Assembly (NCBI RefSeq): GCF_000225825.1
Contig: NZ_AGBX01000001.1
Coordinates: forward strand, 1 to 64,000
Length of the DNA: 64,000 nt
Source: Brachybacterium squillarum M-6-3
Lineage (GTDB): Bacteria > Actinomycetota > Actinomycetes > Actinomycetales > Dermabacteraceae
Direction of reading: 5' to 3'
In this document: in pieces, positions 48,224 through 57,365 of the stretch
Layout of the letters: the number at the start of each line of letters is the position of its first letter
Numbering within the stretch: the stretch's first letter is position 1
Notes under the pieces: generated by a model
What the model was told of the DNA's origin: nothing
What the model saw: the letters and a program-made list of their open reading frames with translations, nothing else
Databases searched by the model: none
Made by a program: the position numbers and the translations under genes

Positions 48224-49309
48224 TCAGGCCGGGCGGATCGCCACGAAGGTCACCGAGGGCGCCGGGATCGGCTCGGCCGCCGGCGCCAGCTCCTCGCCGC
48301 GGCGGCGCAGCAGGTCGATGCGGTCGTCCTCCTGCGCGGCGACCAGCACCAGGTCCCCGTGCTGGGTGAAGTGGCGCGGATGAGCCCCCACCGGCACCTC
48401 GGTGACCAGCTCGGGACGCATCCCGGCCAGGGAGAACAGGGCGAGGGTGTCGGGGCCGCGGTTGGCGACCAGCAGCGCCTCCTCGTCGGCGGTGAGCTCG
48501 AGATGGGAGACCGCGTCCTCGACGTCGGTGCGGGTGGCCGGCACCACCGAGCTGACGCTCCAGGCGTATTCGGGGCCGCGCATCATCTGCAGCCCGCCGA
48601 CGGGCTGGGGCACCTGGCGGCGCACCGCGGCGGCGACGGCGCCGGAGCGCTCGCAGGACACGAAGAGCTGGGAGGACTCGTGGTCGGCGGTGAGATGACG
48701 GGGGCCGCTGCCGCGCGGCAGGGAGATCTGGGACTCCAGGGCGATCTGCCCGGCGTGGTCCTGGCGGTAGAGGAAGATCCGGTCCAGGCCCAGATCCGGA
48801 ACCGCGATGAGTTCGCTGCCGTCCAGCGGACGCACCTGGTGGGGATGCGGCTCGGCGCCCTCGGCGACCTCGTGGTGGTCGTCGAGGTCGATCGCCTCGG
48901 TGGGCATCCCCTCCCCGTCCAGGGCCACCGTCTCCACGCTGCCGGAGCCGTAGTGGGCGATGAGCAGCGTGCCGGGGCGGCGCCCCGGGGACAGGTGGCA
49001 GCCACCCGAGCCGGTCAGGGCGAGCTCGGCGCGCAGCTCCAGCGCCGGGGCGTCCTCGGCGCCGGTCACCGCGAGGGCGAGCAGGCGGCTCGGGGAGGTC
49101 TCCAGCACCGCGTAGAGCAGGGCGCCGTCCTCGCTCCAGCACAGGGCGGAAGGGTCCTCGGCGCGGACGGTGGCCAGCCTGCGGATCCCGGGGCGATCCC
49201 CGGAGGCGTCCAATGCCCAGAGCCCGATGCCCTCGCCCCTCCCCCGACCCTCGCTCGTGTAGCTGCCCGTGGCGAACAGGACGGAGGGTCTCTCGGCGGC
49301 GGGACGCAT
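48224..49309 (-). CDS. Lactonase-family (6-phosphogluconolactonase-like) beta-propeller
   Basis: 361 aa. Repeated blade motifs HPHQVRPLDGSELIAVPDLG, GPRHLTADHESSQLFVSCE and HPRHFTQHGDLVLVAA identify the seven-bladed lactonase family related to E. coli Pgl/YbhE. It may hydrolyse 6-phosphogluconolactone or another lactone; substrate not provable here. The ATG is 9 nt beyond thrE, and its AGGAG overlaps the thrE stop codon, so the two are probably co-translated. Confidence 0.88.
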   Translation of the reverse strand: MRPAAERPSVLFATGSYTSEGRGRGEGIGLWALDASGDRPGIRRLATVRAEDPSALCWSEDGALLYAVLETSPSRLLALAVTGAEDAPALELRAELALTGSGGCHLSPGRRPGTLLIAHYGSGSVETVALDGEGMPTEAIDLDDHHEVAEGAEPHPHQVRPLDGSELIAVPDLGLDRIFLYRQDHAGQIALESQISLPRGSGPRHLTADHESSQLFVSCERSGAVAAAVRRQVPQPVGGLQMMRGPEYAWSVSSVVPATRTDVEDAVSHLELTADEEALLVANRGPDTLALFSLAGMRPELVTEVPVGAHPRHFTQHGDLVLVAAQEDDRIDLLRRRGEELAPAAEPIPAPSVTFVAIRPA

Positions 49310-49318
49310 GGCGGTCTC

Positions 49319-50773
49319 CTAGTGCTCGGAGGTGGTCTCGCGCTGCCCGGTGGTGGTGTCGAGATCCTCGAACATCGAGGGGGACAGCGCCGTCATCTCA
49401 CTGGTCATGGTAGACGGCTCGACCACCGGGATGCCGCTGCGGGTGCGCAGGCGGCTCGTGCCCAGGCTGCTGCGGCGACGCCGCAGGGTGGTGAAAGGCA
49501 TCGAGATCATCGGGGTGTAGGCGATGGAGGTGCGGCGGGAGCGGGTGACGATGCGGGCGGCGACGATCTGGCCCAGCACGGCCCCGGCGGCGATGCCGAC
49601 CGCGATCTCCCCGGCGCTGAACAGTTCTGCGGAGCCCTCGGTCATGTCGTCGCCGAGCTCGAGCAGGCCCCGGTAGATGCGGCTGCCGGGCACCAGCGGG
49701 ATGACGCCGGACATCACCAGCACCATGGAGGGCACCCGCAGCCGGTCCCCGAGGGCCAGCGCGGTGGCGCCGACCAGGAAGGCCACGAATCCCACGGCGT
49801 AGGTGCGGTCCACCACCTCGGTGAGCAGCTGCGCGGTCACCGAGGCCAGGGCCGCGATGGCGGCGGTCCAGACCAGCTGCTTGAGCGGCACCTGGGTGCC
49901 GACGCCGTAGCCGAGGCCCATCAGGGCGCCGGAGACGACCAGGGTCAGCACCGTGCTCAGCGAGATCGGCAGCGCCGCGGTCACCGAGACCTCCGCCCCG
50001 ACGATCTCCACCAGCAGCAGACCGGCCCTCACGCCTGCGACGATGCCGACGGTGAGCATGAGGGTCTCCAGGATCCGGCCCGCGGCGGTGATGTACCAGC
50101 CGGTGACGGCGTCCTGCATGGCTCCGATCGAGGTGAGCCCCGCCAGCAGCACGATGATGCAGGCCACGACCACGATCGAGGAGTTCTGGGTGGGGTCGAT
50201 GAAGGTCACGATCATCGCGGCCACCACCCCGACGAAGCCGCCGAAGGCCTGGCTGTAGAACTTCGGGATCCGCTGGCGCACCATCACCGCCTCGGCGAAG
50301 ATGCCGACGCCGGCGGCGAGGGTGGCGGCGATGACCACCAGCGGCGAGGCGCCGAGACTGAAGGCCGCGCCGGTGCCCAGCAGAGCGAAGCCGGCCACCA
50401 CCAGGCCGAGCCGGTAGGGCGGCTTGGACTGCGGGATCGCGGCGGCCTCCCGGCGGGCCTCCTCGAGGGACAGCTCACCGGCGATGTAGCCGTGGGTGAT
50501 GTCCTCGAAGGCGGCCAGGCGGGTGAAATCCTGCACCCGCTCGTTGGCGGCGCGGACCCGGGTGAAGGGCGCGGACTCCTCGTCGGCCAGGTAGGAGATG
50601 GTGACCTCGTCGAAGGTCACCTGCACCGAGACGTTGCGCAGGCCCGAGGAGCTGGTGATCCGCAGCACGGTCGCGGTGACCTCGGAGGCGGCGGCGCCGT
50701 TGGTGAGGAGGCCTTCGCCCACGCTCATGGCGAGGTCGAAGACGGCATGCAGGCGTGCGGTATCGGTGGGCAC
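49319..50773 (-). CDS. Threonine/serine exporter, ThrE family
   Basis: 484 aa from GTG 50773. A soluble N-terminal part (about 1-125) precedes about ten membrane helices, as in the fused ThrE of corynebacteria (DUF1212 plus DUF3815). The N-terminal ThrE motif LTNGAAASEVTATVLRI and the helix-pair loops VPSMVLVMSGVIPLVPGSRI are visible. Exports threonine/serine or a related small molecule. The C-terminal ~55 residues are hydrophilic. A -10 box CACGAT lies 7 nt before the start, so the mRNA is predicted leaderless. Confidence 0.9.
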   Translation of the reverse strand: MPTDTARLHAVFDLAMSVGEGLLTNGAAASEVTATVLRITSSSGLRNVSVQVTFDEVTISYLADEESAPFTRVRAANERVQDFTRLAAFEDITHGYIAGELSLEEARREAAAIPQSKPPYRLGLVVAGFALLGTGAAFSLGASPLVVIAATLAAGVGIFAEAVMVRQRIPKFYSQAFGGFVGVVAAMIVTFIDPTQNSSIVVVACIIVLLAGLTSIGAMQDAVTGWYITAAGRILETLMLTVGIVAGVRAGLLLVEIVGAEVSVTAALPISLSTVLTLVVSGALMGLGYGVGTQVPLKQLVWTAAIAALASVTAQLLTEVVDRTYAVGFVAFLVGATALALGDRLRVPSMVLVMSGVIPLVPGSRIYRGLLELGDDMTEGSAELFSAGEIAVGIAAGAVLGQIVAARIVTRSRRTSIAYTPMISMPFTTLRRRRSSLGTSRLRTRSGIPVVEPSTMTSEMTALSPSMFEDLDTTTGQRETTSEH

Positions 50774-50780
50774 GGGCCTG

Positions 50781-50793
50781 ATCGTGCCACACT
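50781..50793. promoter_or_regulatory. Back-to-back -10 boxes of the thrE / carbonic anhydrase pair
   Basis: Minus-strand -10 CACGAT at 50781-50786 and plus-strand -10 CACACT at 50788-50793, each exactly 7 nt from its GTG. The two start codons are separated by only 27 bp, so each -35 region must lie at or inside the opposite gene's start. Confidence 0.55.
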
Positions 50794-50800
50794 GGCGACC

Positions 50801-51427
50801 GTGCAGACCACCGAGCAGAACGCCCCCGAGACCCCCTCCCCGCGTGCCGTGCTGGACGCCCTCCTGGAGGGCAACGCCCGCCTCGCCGGGAACGCCCCGA
50901 CCGGCCCCCGTCGGGACCCCGCCCGACGGGCCGCGCTGACCTCCGGGCAGGCACCGCGGGCGGCCGTGCTGGGCTGCGCGGACTCCCGGGTGCCGGTCGA
51001 GCTGCTGCTGGACCAGGGCTTCGGCGACGTCTTCGTGATCCGCAACGCCGGGCAGATCCTGGACCGCACCGTGCAGGCCTCCCTGGAGTACGCGATCACC
51101 CAGCTGGGGGTGTCCGTGGTGCTGGTGCTGGGGCACGAGTCCTGCGGGGCCGTGGGCGCCGCCGTGGCGGACCTCACGGGCGCCGATCCCCTGCCCGGGG
51201 CGATGCCCGCCCTGGTGGAGGGCGTGCGCGGCCACCTGGATCCGGAGCATCCGGCCGAGGGGGCCGTCGAGCGCCACGTCGGCGCGACCGTCGCGGCGCT
51301 GCTGCGGGACTCCGAGCTCGCCCGCGCCGCCGTCGAGACGGGGGACCTGCTGGTGGCCGGCGGCGTCTACGGGCTCGAGGAGGCGCGGGTGCGCCTGCTG
51401 GAGGATCCGGGGATCACCGGCGCCTGA
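50801..51427 (+). CDS. Beta-class carbonic anhydrase
   Basis: 208 aa from GTG 50801 (VQTTEQNAPETPSPRAVLDA). Zinc ligands Cys59 (GCADSRV), His112 and Cys115 (GHESCGA), with the Asp61/Arg63 dyad that gates the active site. Converts CO2 and bicarbonate, feeding carboxylations and pH balance. Longer open frame upstream overlaps thrE and is not coding. Confidence 0.94.
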   Translation: MQTTEQNAPETPSPRAVLDALLEGNARLAGNAPTGPRRDPARRAALTSGQAPRAAVLGCADSRVPVELLLDQGFGDVFVIRNAGQILDRTVQASLEYAITQLGVSVVLVLGHESCGAVGAAVADLTGADPLPGAMPALVEGVRGHLDPEHPAEGAVERHVGATVAALLRDSELARAAVETGDLLVAGGVYGLEEARVRLLEDPGITGA

Positions 51428-51461
51428 GGCGGGGAACCGGCGGCGGCGTCGGCGTCGGCAC

Positions 51462-51776
51462 TCAGAGGTTCGGAGAGCCGGAGAGCACGCCGATCGCGAG
51501 GGCCATCACCAGCATCACGGCGGTGTCCGTGACCCGCGAGCGCACCGCCAGGGCACCCACCGCGCGGGTGGGAAGCAGCAGCCGGACCGCGGCGAGCACG
51601 AGCAGCAGGGCCGCGATCAGCAGTCCGGCGAGCACGGCGTGCCCCGCGATCCCGATGACCACGCAGACCGCCAGCAGCGGCAGCGCGATCGTCAGCACCG
51701 CCTGCCGCCGGAAGGCGGCACGCAGGGTGAAGGGCGACGCGGCGGGGCTCCGCGGCGGGGTCGTGGGCTCGGGCAC
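51462..51776 (-). CDS. DUF3017-type small membrane protein
   Basis: 104 aa from GTG 51776; an ATG three codons upstream (51785) overlaps a likely -10 box TAGGAT (51784-51789), so GTG with 7-nt spacing is preferred. Three membrane segments (AVLTIALPLLAVCVVIGIAG, VLAGLLIAALLLVLAAVRLL, DTAVMLVMALAIGVLSG) and the motif LPTRAVGALAVRSRVTD fit DUF3017. Function unknown. Confidence 0.82.
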   Translation of the reverse strand: MPEPTTPPRSPAASPFTLRAAFRRQAVLTIALPLLAVCVVIGIAGHAVLAGLLIAALLLVLAAVRLLLPTRAVGALAVRSRVTDTAVMLVMALAIGVLSGSPNL

Positions 51777-51858
51777 GGAGGCCATCCTACGGTCCGCCCC
51801 CGGATAGGCTGATCGGGTCGGCGACGAGGCCGACCCGGACCCCAGGAGGACCCTGCCG

Positions 51859-53385
51859 ATGTCGCTGACGACCCAGCACGGCGCGCACCCCGCTCCCCGC
51901 CCCGAGCACGACCTGCTCGGCGACCGCGACGTCCCCGGAGACGCCTACTACGGCATCCAGACGCTGCGGGCGCTGGAGAACTTCTCCATCACCGGCGTGC
52001 CGCTGGCCCACTTCCCCCGCCTCATCGAGGCCCTCGCCCAGGTCAAGCGGGCCGCCGCGCGCGCCAACCGGCGCCTCGGGGTGCTCGACGCGGAACGCGC
52101 GGACGCCATCGATCAGGCCTGCGCCGAGATCATCGACGGCGCCCTGCACGAGCACTTCGTGGTCGACATGATCCAGGGCGGCGCGGGCACCAGCACCAAC
52201 ATGAACGCCAACGAGGTGATCGCGAACCGGGCGCTGGAGATCCTGGGCCACGAGCGCGGCCAGTACGAGCACCTGCATCCCAACAACCACGTGAACCTCG
52301 GCCAGTCCACCAATGACGTGTACCCGACGGCGGTGCGACTGGCGATCCTGCTGTCCTTCCCCGCGCTCGCCGAGGCGATGGACCAGCTCATCACCACCCT
52401 GCGCACCAAGGGCGAGGAGTTCTCCGAGGTGCTGAAGATGGGCCGCACCCAGATGCAGGACGCGGTGCCGATGACGGTGGGCCAGGAGTTCCACGCCTGG
52501 GCGACCACCATCGAGGAGGACGTGGAGCGGCTGACCCGCACCTCCCGGCTGTTCCGCGAGATCAACCTGGGCGCCACCGCGATCGGCACCGGCATCACCT
52601 CGGACCCGCGCTACGCGCAGATGGCGACGGCGGAGCTCGCCGAGCTCAGCGGGATCGAGTTCTCGGTGGCGGCGGACCTGGTGGAGGCCACCAGCGACAC
52701 CGGCGCCTTCGTCACCTTCTCCGGGGTGCTCAAGCGGATCGCCGTGAAGATCTCGAAGATCTGCAACGACCTGCGCCTGCTCTCCTCCGGCCCCCGGGCG
52801 GGACTGGCCGAGATCACCCTGCCGGCCGTGCAGCCGGGCAGCTCGATCATGCCGGGCAAGGTGAACCCGGTGATCCCGGAGGTGGTCAACCAGGTCGCCT
52901 TCGAGGTGATCGGCAACGACCTCACGGTCACCTTCGCCGCCGAGGGCGGGCAGCTGCAGCTGAACGCCTTCGAGCCGGTGATCTGCTTCAACATCCTCGA
53001 GTCCACCCGCATCATGACCCGCGCGATGCGGACCCTCTCCGAGCGCTGCATCGCCGGGATCACGGTGAACACGCAGACCCTGGAGGACTACCTGCACCGC
53101 TCCATCGGTGTGGTGACGGCGCTGGTGCCGGTGCTCGGCTACGCCGCGGCCACCGAGATCGCCCAGCAGGCCCTGGCCACCGGGCGTCCGGTGCGGGAGC
53201 TGGTGCTGGAGAGCGGCCTGCTGGACGAGCAGCGCCTGGAGCAGCTGCTCTCCCCCGCCTCGATGACGCATCCGGTGCGGCCCACGGCCACCGGCACCCT
53301 GCCCTCCCTGGCCGCGGCGCAGGACCCGGTGATGGAGTCCGGGGAGATCACCCGGCTGCCGGCCGAAGGTGACGGAGGGCGCTGA
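51859..53385 (+). CDS. aspA: Aspartate ammonia-lyase
   Basis: 508 aa, AGGAGG 9 nt before the ATG. Fumarase/aspartase superfamily: GAGTSTNMNANEVIANRALE, the His region HPNNHVNLGQSTND, and the mobile loop signature GSSIMPGKVNP. Interconverts aspartate with fumarate and ammonia. Could be a class II fumarase, but the start (EHDLLGDRDVPGDAYYGIQT) and overall similarity favour aspartase. A -10-like TAGGCT lies at 51805-51810. Confidence 0.9.
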   Translation: MSLTTQHGAHPAPRPEHDLLGDRDVPGDAYYGIQTLRALENFSITGVPLAHFPRLIEALAQVKRAAARANRRLGVLDAERADAIDQACAEIIDGALHEHFVVDMIQGGAGTSTNMNANEVIANRALEILGHERGQYEHLHPNNHVNLGQSTNDVYPTAVRLAILLSFPALAEAMDQLITTLRTKGEEFSEVLKMGRTQMQDAVPMTVGQEFHAWATTIEEDVERLTRTSRLFREINLGATAIGTGITSDPRYAQMATAELAELSGIEFSVAADLVEATSDTGAFVTFSGVLKRIAVKISKICNDLRLLSSGPRAGLAEITLPAVQPGSSIMPGKVNPVIPEVVNQVAFEVIGNDLTVTFAAEGGQLQLNAFEPVICFNILESTRIMTRAMRTLSERCIAGITVNTQTLEDYLHRSIGVVTALVPVLGYAAATEIAQQALATGRPVRELVLESGLLDEQRLEQLLSPASMTHPVRPTATGTLPSLAAAQDPVMESGEITRLPAEGDGGR

Positions 53386-53388
53386 ACG

Positions 53389-53426
53389 CACCGCGGGGCC
53401 GGCCGTGACGACCGGACCCCGCGGTG
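53389..53426. terminator. Bidirectional terminator between aspA and ppk2
   Basis: Arms 53389-53402 and 53412-53426 pair over 14 bp with one bulged A (53416), 9-nt loop, between two convergent genes. Confidence 0.8.
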
Positions 53427-53445
53427 AGCGGTCAACGCAGGAGCC

Positions 53446-54351
53446 TCACTCGTCGGCCTCCTCCTGCTTGCCGCGCATGACCAGCTTCGGGTCGGGGACG
53501 CCGACGACCTCATGGTCCTTGTCCTCGTACTCGAACTGGCTGAGGAAGTACCGCATCGCGTTCAGCCGCGCGCGCTTCTTGTCGTTGGAGCGGATGATCG
53601 TCCACGGCGCGTACTTCTTGTCGGTGCGGCGGAACATCTCCTCCTTCGCCTGGGTGTAGGCCTCCCAGCGGTCCAGGGACTCGAGGTCCATCGGGGAGAG
53701 CTTCCAGCGGCGCACCGGGTCGAGCTGGCGGATCGCGAAGCGGGTGCGCTGCTCCTTCTGGGAGACGGAGAACCAGAACTTCGTGAGGTGGATGCCGGAG
53801 TCCACCAGCATCCGCTCGAAGTGCGGCACCTGGGTCATGAAGGTCTCGTACTCGGAGTCCGAGGCGAAGCCCATCACCCGCTCCACGCCGGCGCGGTTGT
53901 ACCAGGAACGGTCGAACAGCACCATCTCGCCCTCGGTGGGCAGGTGCTGGATGTAGCGCTGGAAGTACCACTGGCCGCGCTCGCGGTCGCTGGGCTTGTT
54001 CAGGGCCACCGTGCGGGCGGTACGGGGGTTCAGGTGCTCGGTGAAGCGCTTGATGGTGCCGCCCTTGCCGGCGGCGTCGCGGCCCTCGAAGATCACCACG
54101 GCCTTCTGGTCGTTGTCCTCGAGCCAGTACTGGAACTTCAGCAGCTCCACCTGCAGGCGGTACTTCTCCAGCTCGTACTCGTCGCGGTCCATCCGCGTCT
54201 CGTAGGGGTACCCCTCCTGCCAGGTGTAGACGGGGTTGCCCTGGGGGTCGATGAGGTCGGGGTCGGGCGAGTGCCCGTCGCGGACCGTGTATCCCTCGTC
54301 CCGCAGGTGCTCGATGTACTCGCGCAGGTTCTGGTTGTCAGGGATCTTCAC
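53446..54351 (-). CDS. ppk2: Polyphosphate kinase 2 family protein
   Basis: 301 aa from GTG 54351 (VKIPDNQNLREYIEHLRDEG), chosen because GGAGGAG lies 6 nt upstream; in-frame starts at 54366 and 54384 exist. Walker A EGRDAAGKGGTIKRF and Walker B/lid residues MVLFDRSWYNRAGVERVMGF define PPK2. Transfers phosphate between polyphosphate and nucleotides, usually making ATP/GTP from polyP. A -10-like TACCCT at 54387-54392 would give a ~30-nt leader. A PiT transporter is elsewhere in this window. Confidence 0.93.
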   Translation of the reverse strand: MKIPDNQNLREYIEHLRDEGYTVRDGHSPDPDLIDPQGNPVYTWQEGYPYETRMDRDEYELEKYRLQVELLKFQYWLEDNDQKAVVIFEGRDAAGKGGTIKRFTEHLNPRTARTVALNKPSDRERGQWYFQRYIQHLPTEGEMVLFDRSWYNRAGVERVMGFASDSEYETFMTQVPHFERMLVDSGIHLTKFWFSVSQKEQRTRFAIRQLDPVRRWKLSPMDLESLDRWEAYTQAKEEMFRRTDKKYAPWTIIRSNDKKRARLNAMRYFLSQFEYEDKDHEVVGVPDPKLVMRGKQEEADE

Positions 54352-54418
54352 GGGGCGCTCCTCCATCGGTCGCTGGGTATGCACCCAGGGTAGGCCTCCG
54401 GGATGACCTGGAGGTGAA

Positions 54419-54454
54419 CCACCCGTCCCGCGGACCGTGACGCGGGACGGGTGG
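54419..54454 (-). terminator. Terminator after purH
   Basis: A perfect 14-bp stem (54419-54432, 54441-54454) with an 8-nt loop, 36 nt beyond the purH stop and before ppk2. Confidence 0.85.
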
Positions 54455-54490
54455 AGGGGCCGGGGCCGCAGGTCGCGGGCCCGGCGGCGC

Positions 54491-56146
54491 TCAGTGCGCG
54501 AAGTGGCGGGTGCCGGTGAGGTACAGGGTGACGCCGGCGGCGCGGCAGGCCTCGACGACCTCCTCGTCGCGGATCGAGCCGCCGGGCTGGACGATCGCGG
54601 AGACCCCGGCGTCGATGAGGATCTGAGCCCCGTCGGCGAAGGGGAAGAAGGCGTCGGAGGCGGCGACGGCGCCGCGGGCGCGCTCGGGGGCGTCCTCCCC
54701 CTCGGCGTGCTCGCCGAGGGTGTTGGCGCGGGCCACGGCGAGGCGGCAGGAGTCCAGGCGGTTCACCTGGCCCATCCCGATACCGACGGCCGCCGAGTCC
54801 TTGGCCAGCAGGATCGCGTTGGACTTGACGGCGCGCACGGCCCGCCAGGCGAAGGCGAGGTCGGCGAGGGTGGCGGCGTCGGCGGCCTCGCCCGCGGCGA
54901 GGGTCCAGGCGGCCGGGTCGTCCCCGGCGGCGTCGATCGCGTCGGCGTCCTGCACCAGGGTGCCGCCCCAGATGGGCCGCACCTCGAGGCCGCCGCGGGG
55001 CCGCTCGGGCACCTGCAGGATGCGCAGGTTCTTCTTGCCGCGCAGCAGCTCGAGAGCGTCCTGCTCGTAGCCCGGTGCCAGGATCACCTCGGTGAAGACC
55101 GGCTTCACCTGCTGGGCCATCGCGAGGGTGACGGGACGGTTGGCGGCGATCACGCCGCCGTAGGCGGAGACCGGGTCGGTGCCGTGGGCGCGGGCGTGAG
55201 CGGAGGCGATGTCCTCGCCCTCGGTCGCGACGGCGATGCCGCAGGGGTTGTTGTGCTTCATCACCACCACGCAGGGGGCGTCGTGATCGACAGCGGCGCG
55301 GGCGGCGGCGTCGGCGTCGACGTAGTTGTTGTAGCTCATGGGCTTGCCGCCCAGCAGCTCGGCGCCGGCCAGACCCGGCGCCTCGGGGTCGGTGACGGCG
55401 AGGCGGGCCCGCTGGTGGGGGTTCTCGCCGTAGCGCAGGGTGGTGGCGAAGCCGAGCTCGGCGGCCTCGGCCTCGGAGACGTCCAGCAGGTGGGTGGCGG
55501 AGACACCCGGACCCTCCGCGCCCTCGGCGGCGTCGGACTCCGCGGCGTCCTCGACCTGCGCGAGCATCCAGTCGGCGATCGCCGCGTCGTAGTCGGCGGT
55601 GACCTGGAAGGCGATGGAGGCGAGCTCCTGCCGCTCGGCGAGGGTGAAGCCGCCCTCGGCGGCGGCGCGGGCGGCCTGGGCGTAGCCCTCGGGCTCGACC
55701 ACCACGGCCACGGAGGCGAAGTTCTTGGCGGCGCCGCGCACCATCGAGGGGCCGCCGATGTCGATCTTCTCGATGATCTCGGCGGCGCTGCCGCCGGCGG
55801 CGACGGTGTCGGCGAAGGGGTAGAGGTTCACCACCACCAGGTCGAAGGGGGCGATGTCGTGCTGCGCGAGCTGACTGCGGTGGTCCTCGAGCCGCTGGTC
55901 GGCGAGGATCCCGCCGTGGATGCGGGGGTGGAGGGTCTTCACCCGGCCGTCGAGCATCTCCGGGAAGCCGGTGACCTCCTCGACGGGGGTGACGGGCACC
56001 CCGGCCTCGCGCACGGTGGCGGCGGTGGAGCCGGTGGAGACGATCTCGGCGCCGGCGTCGTGGAGGGCCCGGGCCAGCTCCACCACCCCGGTCTTGTCGA
56101 AGACGGAGAGCAGGGCACGGCGGAGGGGGCGGCGGGTGTCGGTCAC
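54491..56146 (-). CDS. purH: Bifunctional AICAR formyltransferase / IMP cyclohydrolase
   Basis: 551 aa, GTG start with GAGGAG 7 nt upstream. The N-terminal MGS-like cyclohydrolase domain (about 8-155; [20 protein letters not shown]) and the C-terminal AICAR transformylase domain ([20 protein letters not shown]) carry the last two steps of IMP synthesis. An insert of acidic residues lies near 205-220. Its substrate ZMP (AICAR) is a ligand class of the riboswitch just upstream. Confidence 0.97.
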   Translation of the reverse strand: MTDTRRPLRRALLSVFDKTGVVELARALHDAGAEIVSTGSTAATVREAGVPVTPVEEVTGFPEMLDGRVKTLHPRIHGGILADQRLEDHRSQLAQHDIAPFDLVVVNLYPFADTVAAGGSAAEIIEKIDIGGPSMVRGAAKNFASVAVVVEPEGYAQAARAAAEGGFTLAERQELASIAFQVTADYDAAIADWMLAQVEDAAESDAAEGAEGPGVSATHLLDVSEAEAAELGFATTLRYGENPHQRARLAVTDPEAPGLAGAELLGGKPMSYNNYVDADAAARAAVDHDAPCVVVMKHNNPCGIAVATEGEDIASAHARAHGTDPVSAYGGVIAANRPVTLAMAQQVKPVFTEVILAPGYEQDALELLRGKKNLRILQVPERPRGGLEVRPIWGGTLVQDADAIDAAGDDPAAWTLAAGEAADAATLADLAFAWRAVRAVKSNAILLAKDSAAVGIGMGQVNRLDSCRLAVARANTLGEHAEGEDAPERARGAVAASDAFFPFADGAQILIDAGVSAIVQPGGSIRDEEVVEACRAAGVTLYLTGTRHFAH

Positions 56147-56206
56147 GGAGGGGCTCCTCGGGTCTCGGGGCGGCGGACGGACCCGGTGGTCACCGGATCC
56201 CCGCGG

Positions 56207-56280
56207 CGGGCACCCAGGCGGTCGATACCCCCACGCTGCTCACTCCCCGGTGATCACCCACCCGCGCCAGTCGTGTGCCC
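56207..56280 (-). ncRNA. ZTP/ZMP (pfl) riboswitch upstream of purH
   Basis: On the minus strand the conserved blocks appear in order: GACTGGCG, ATCACCGGGGAGTG, then CCGCCTGGGTGCCC, the hallmark of the pfl aptamer. A -10 box TACGAT at 56283-56288 places the transcript start at the aptamer's 5' edge. Downstream, a 9-bp hairpin (GGATCCGGT with ACCGGGTCC) and a small GAGG/CCTC helix covering the purH Shine-Dalgarno are candidates for the expression platform; no U-tract, so control is probably translational. Confidence 0.85.
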
Positions 56281-56315
56281 CCATCGTAGCGGGCGCACCG
56301 CGACGACCGTGCGGC

Positions 56316-56882
56316 TCAGCCGAGGCAGCGGCGGCGGACGACCTCGACCAGCAGCGGCTGCTCGACCTGCTTGATGCGGGCGTGCAGGGTCTCCTCGGTG
56401 TCGTCCTCGGCGACCGCCACGGCCGCCTGGGCGAGGATCCGGCCCGTGTCCACGCCGGCGTCGACGTCGATCACGGTGGCACCGGTGATCTTCACCCCGT
56501 GGGCGAGGGCGTCGCGCACGCCGTGGGCGCCGGGGAAGGAGGGCAGTAGCGCGGGGTGGGTGTTCAGGATGCGCCCGCCGTAGGTCTCGAGCAGGGGCGC
56601 GCCGAGCAGCTTCATGAAGCCGGCCAGCACCACCAGCTCCGGGTCGTGGGCGGCGACGGCCGCGGCCAGGGCGCGGTCCCAGGTCTCCCGGTCGGGGTGG
56701 TCGCGCAGGCGCACGATCTCGGTGGGGATGCCCTCGGCGCGGGCGAAGCCGAGCCCCGCGGCGTCCCGGTCGGCGATCACCGCGGCCACGTGGAAGGGGG
56801 CGCGGGGCTCGCGGGCGGCCGCGAGCAGGGCCTGCAGGGTGGAGCCGGTGCCGGAGATGAGGACGACGAGGGGGGTGGTCAC
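56316..56882 (-). CDS. purN: Phosphoribosylglycinamide formyltransferase (GART)
   Basis: 188 aa, GTG start (MTTPLVVLISGTGSTLQALL). Adds the formyl group from 10-formyl-THF to GAR. Active-site Asn/His/Asp lie in GRILNTHPALLPSFPGAHG and VDAGVDTGRILAQ. A -10 box TAGCCT (56889-56894) lies 6 nt before the GTG, predicting a leaderless mRNA. purH follows after 169 nt with its own promoter and riboswitch. Confidence 0.96.
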   Translation of the reverse strand: MTTPLVVLISGTGSTLQALLAAAREPRAPFHVAAVIADRDAAGLGFARAEGIPTEIVRLRDHPDRETWDRALAAAVAAHDPELVVLAGFMKLLGAPLLETYGGRILNTHPALLPSFPGAHGVRDALAHGVKITGATVIDVDAGVDTGRILAQAAVAVAEDDTEETLHARIKQVEQPLLVEVVRRRCLG

Positions 56883-56957
56883 CGGATCAGGCTAGCGCGG
56901 CCAGGACGCGGTCCGCCTCGTCGCCCGGGGCCCGCGGGGCCGGGCACAATGGTGCCG

Positions 56958-57365
56958 ATGAGCGAGAACCCGCGGTCCCGATCCGGCGAGCACGGCCCCG
57001 TGCCGGCGGTGTCCCCGCGTCTGCTGGGCGCCCTGACCGTGCTGATGCTGGCCTCCTGGCTGCTGTCGATGGCCCCGCTGCCCTACTCCCTGTTCTCGGG
57101 GCTGACGGCACTGGGCGCCCTGGGGGTTCTGGTGCCGGTGGTGCTGCAGGCCTTCCGCCGCGGTCGCCGCGGGATGGCCGTGTTCGCGGCGGTGATCGGG
57201 GTGCCCGCCACCCTGATGATCGTCACCGGCGCGGTGGTCTCGCTGCTGTTCTACGGACCGATGGCCGAGCTGCAGGAGTGCCGGGCCGCCGCGATCACCG
57301 AACGGGCGCAGGCGCAGTGCGACGCCCAGGTGCAGGAGTCCGTGGCCGGCTGGCTGGCCGGCTGA
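56958..57365 (+). CDS. Small predicted membrane protein, unknown function
   Basis: 135 aa from ATG 56958 (MSENPRSRSGEHGPVPAVSP). Three membrane segments: LLGALTVLMLASWLLSM, YSLFSGLTALGALGVLVPVV, and FAAVIGVPATLMIVTGAVVS; then a polar tail with two Cys (LQECRAA and AQCDAQV). CACAAT at 56945-56950 ends 7 nt before the ATG, so it is likely leaderless. No family assigned. Its stop codon directly abuts that of the convergent next gene. Confidence 0.82.
   Translation: MSENPRSRSGEHGPVPAVSPRLLGALTVLMLASWLLSMAPLPYSLFSGLTALGALGVLVPVVLQAFRRGRRGMAVFAAVIGVPATLMIVTGAVVSLLFYGPMAELQECRAAAITERAQAQCDAQVQESVAGWLAG

Noticed and set aside
48056..50800. Extension of the carbonic anhydrase frame to over 1100 aa
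   Set aside because: It lies antisense to thrE and the lactonase gene and is Gly/Asp/His-rich noise; the enzyme domain begins near 50801.
50774..51277. N-terminal extension of ThrE (to 652 aa)
   Set aside because: It would read antisense through the carbonic anhydrase gene; the -10 box and GTG at 50773 give a normal-length exporter.
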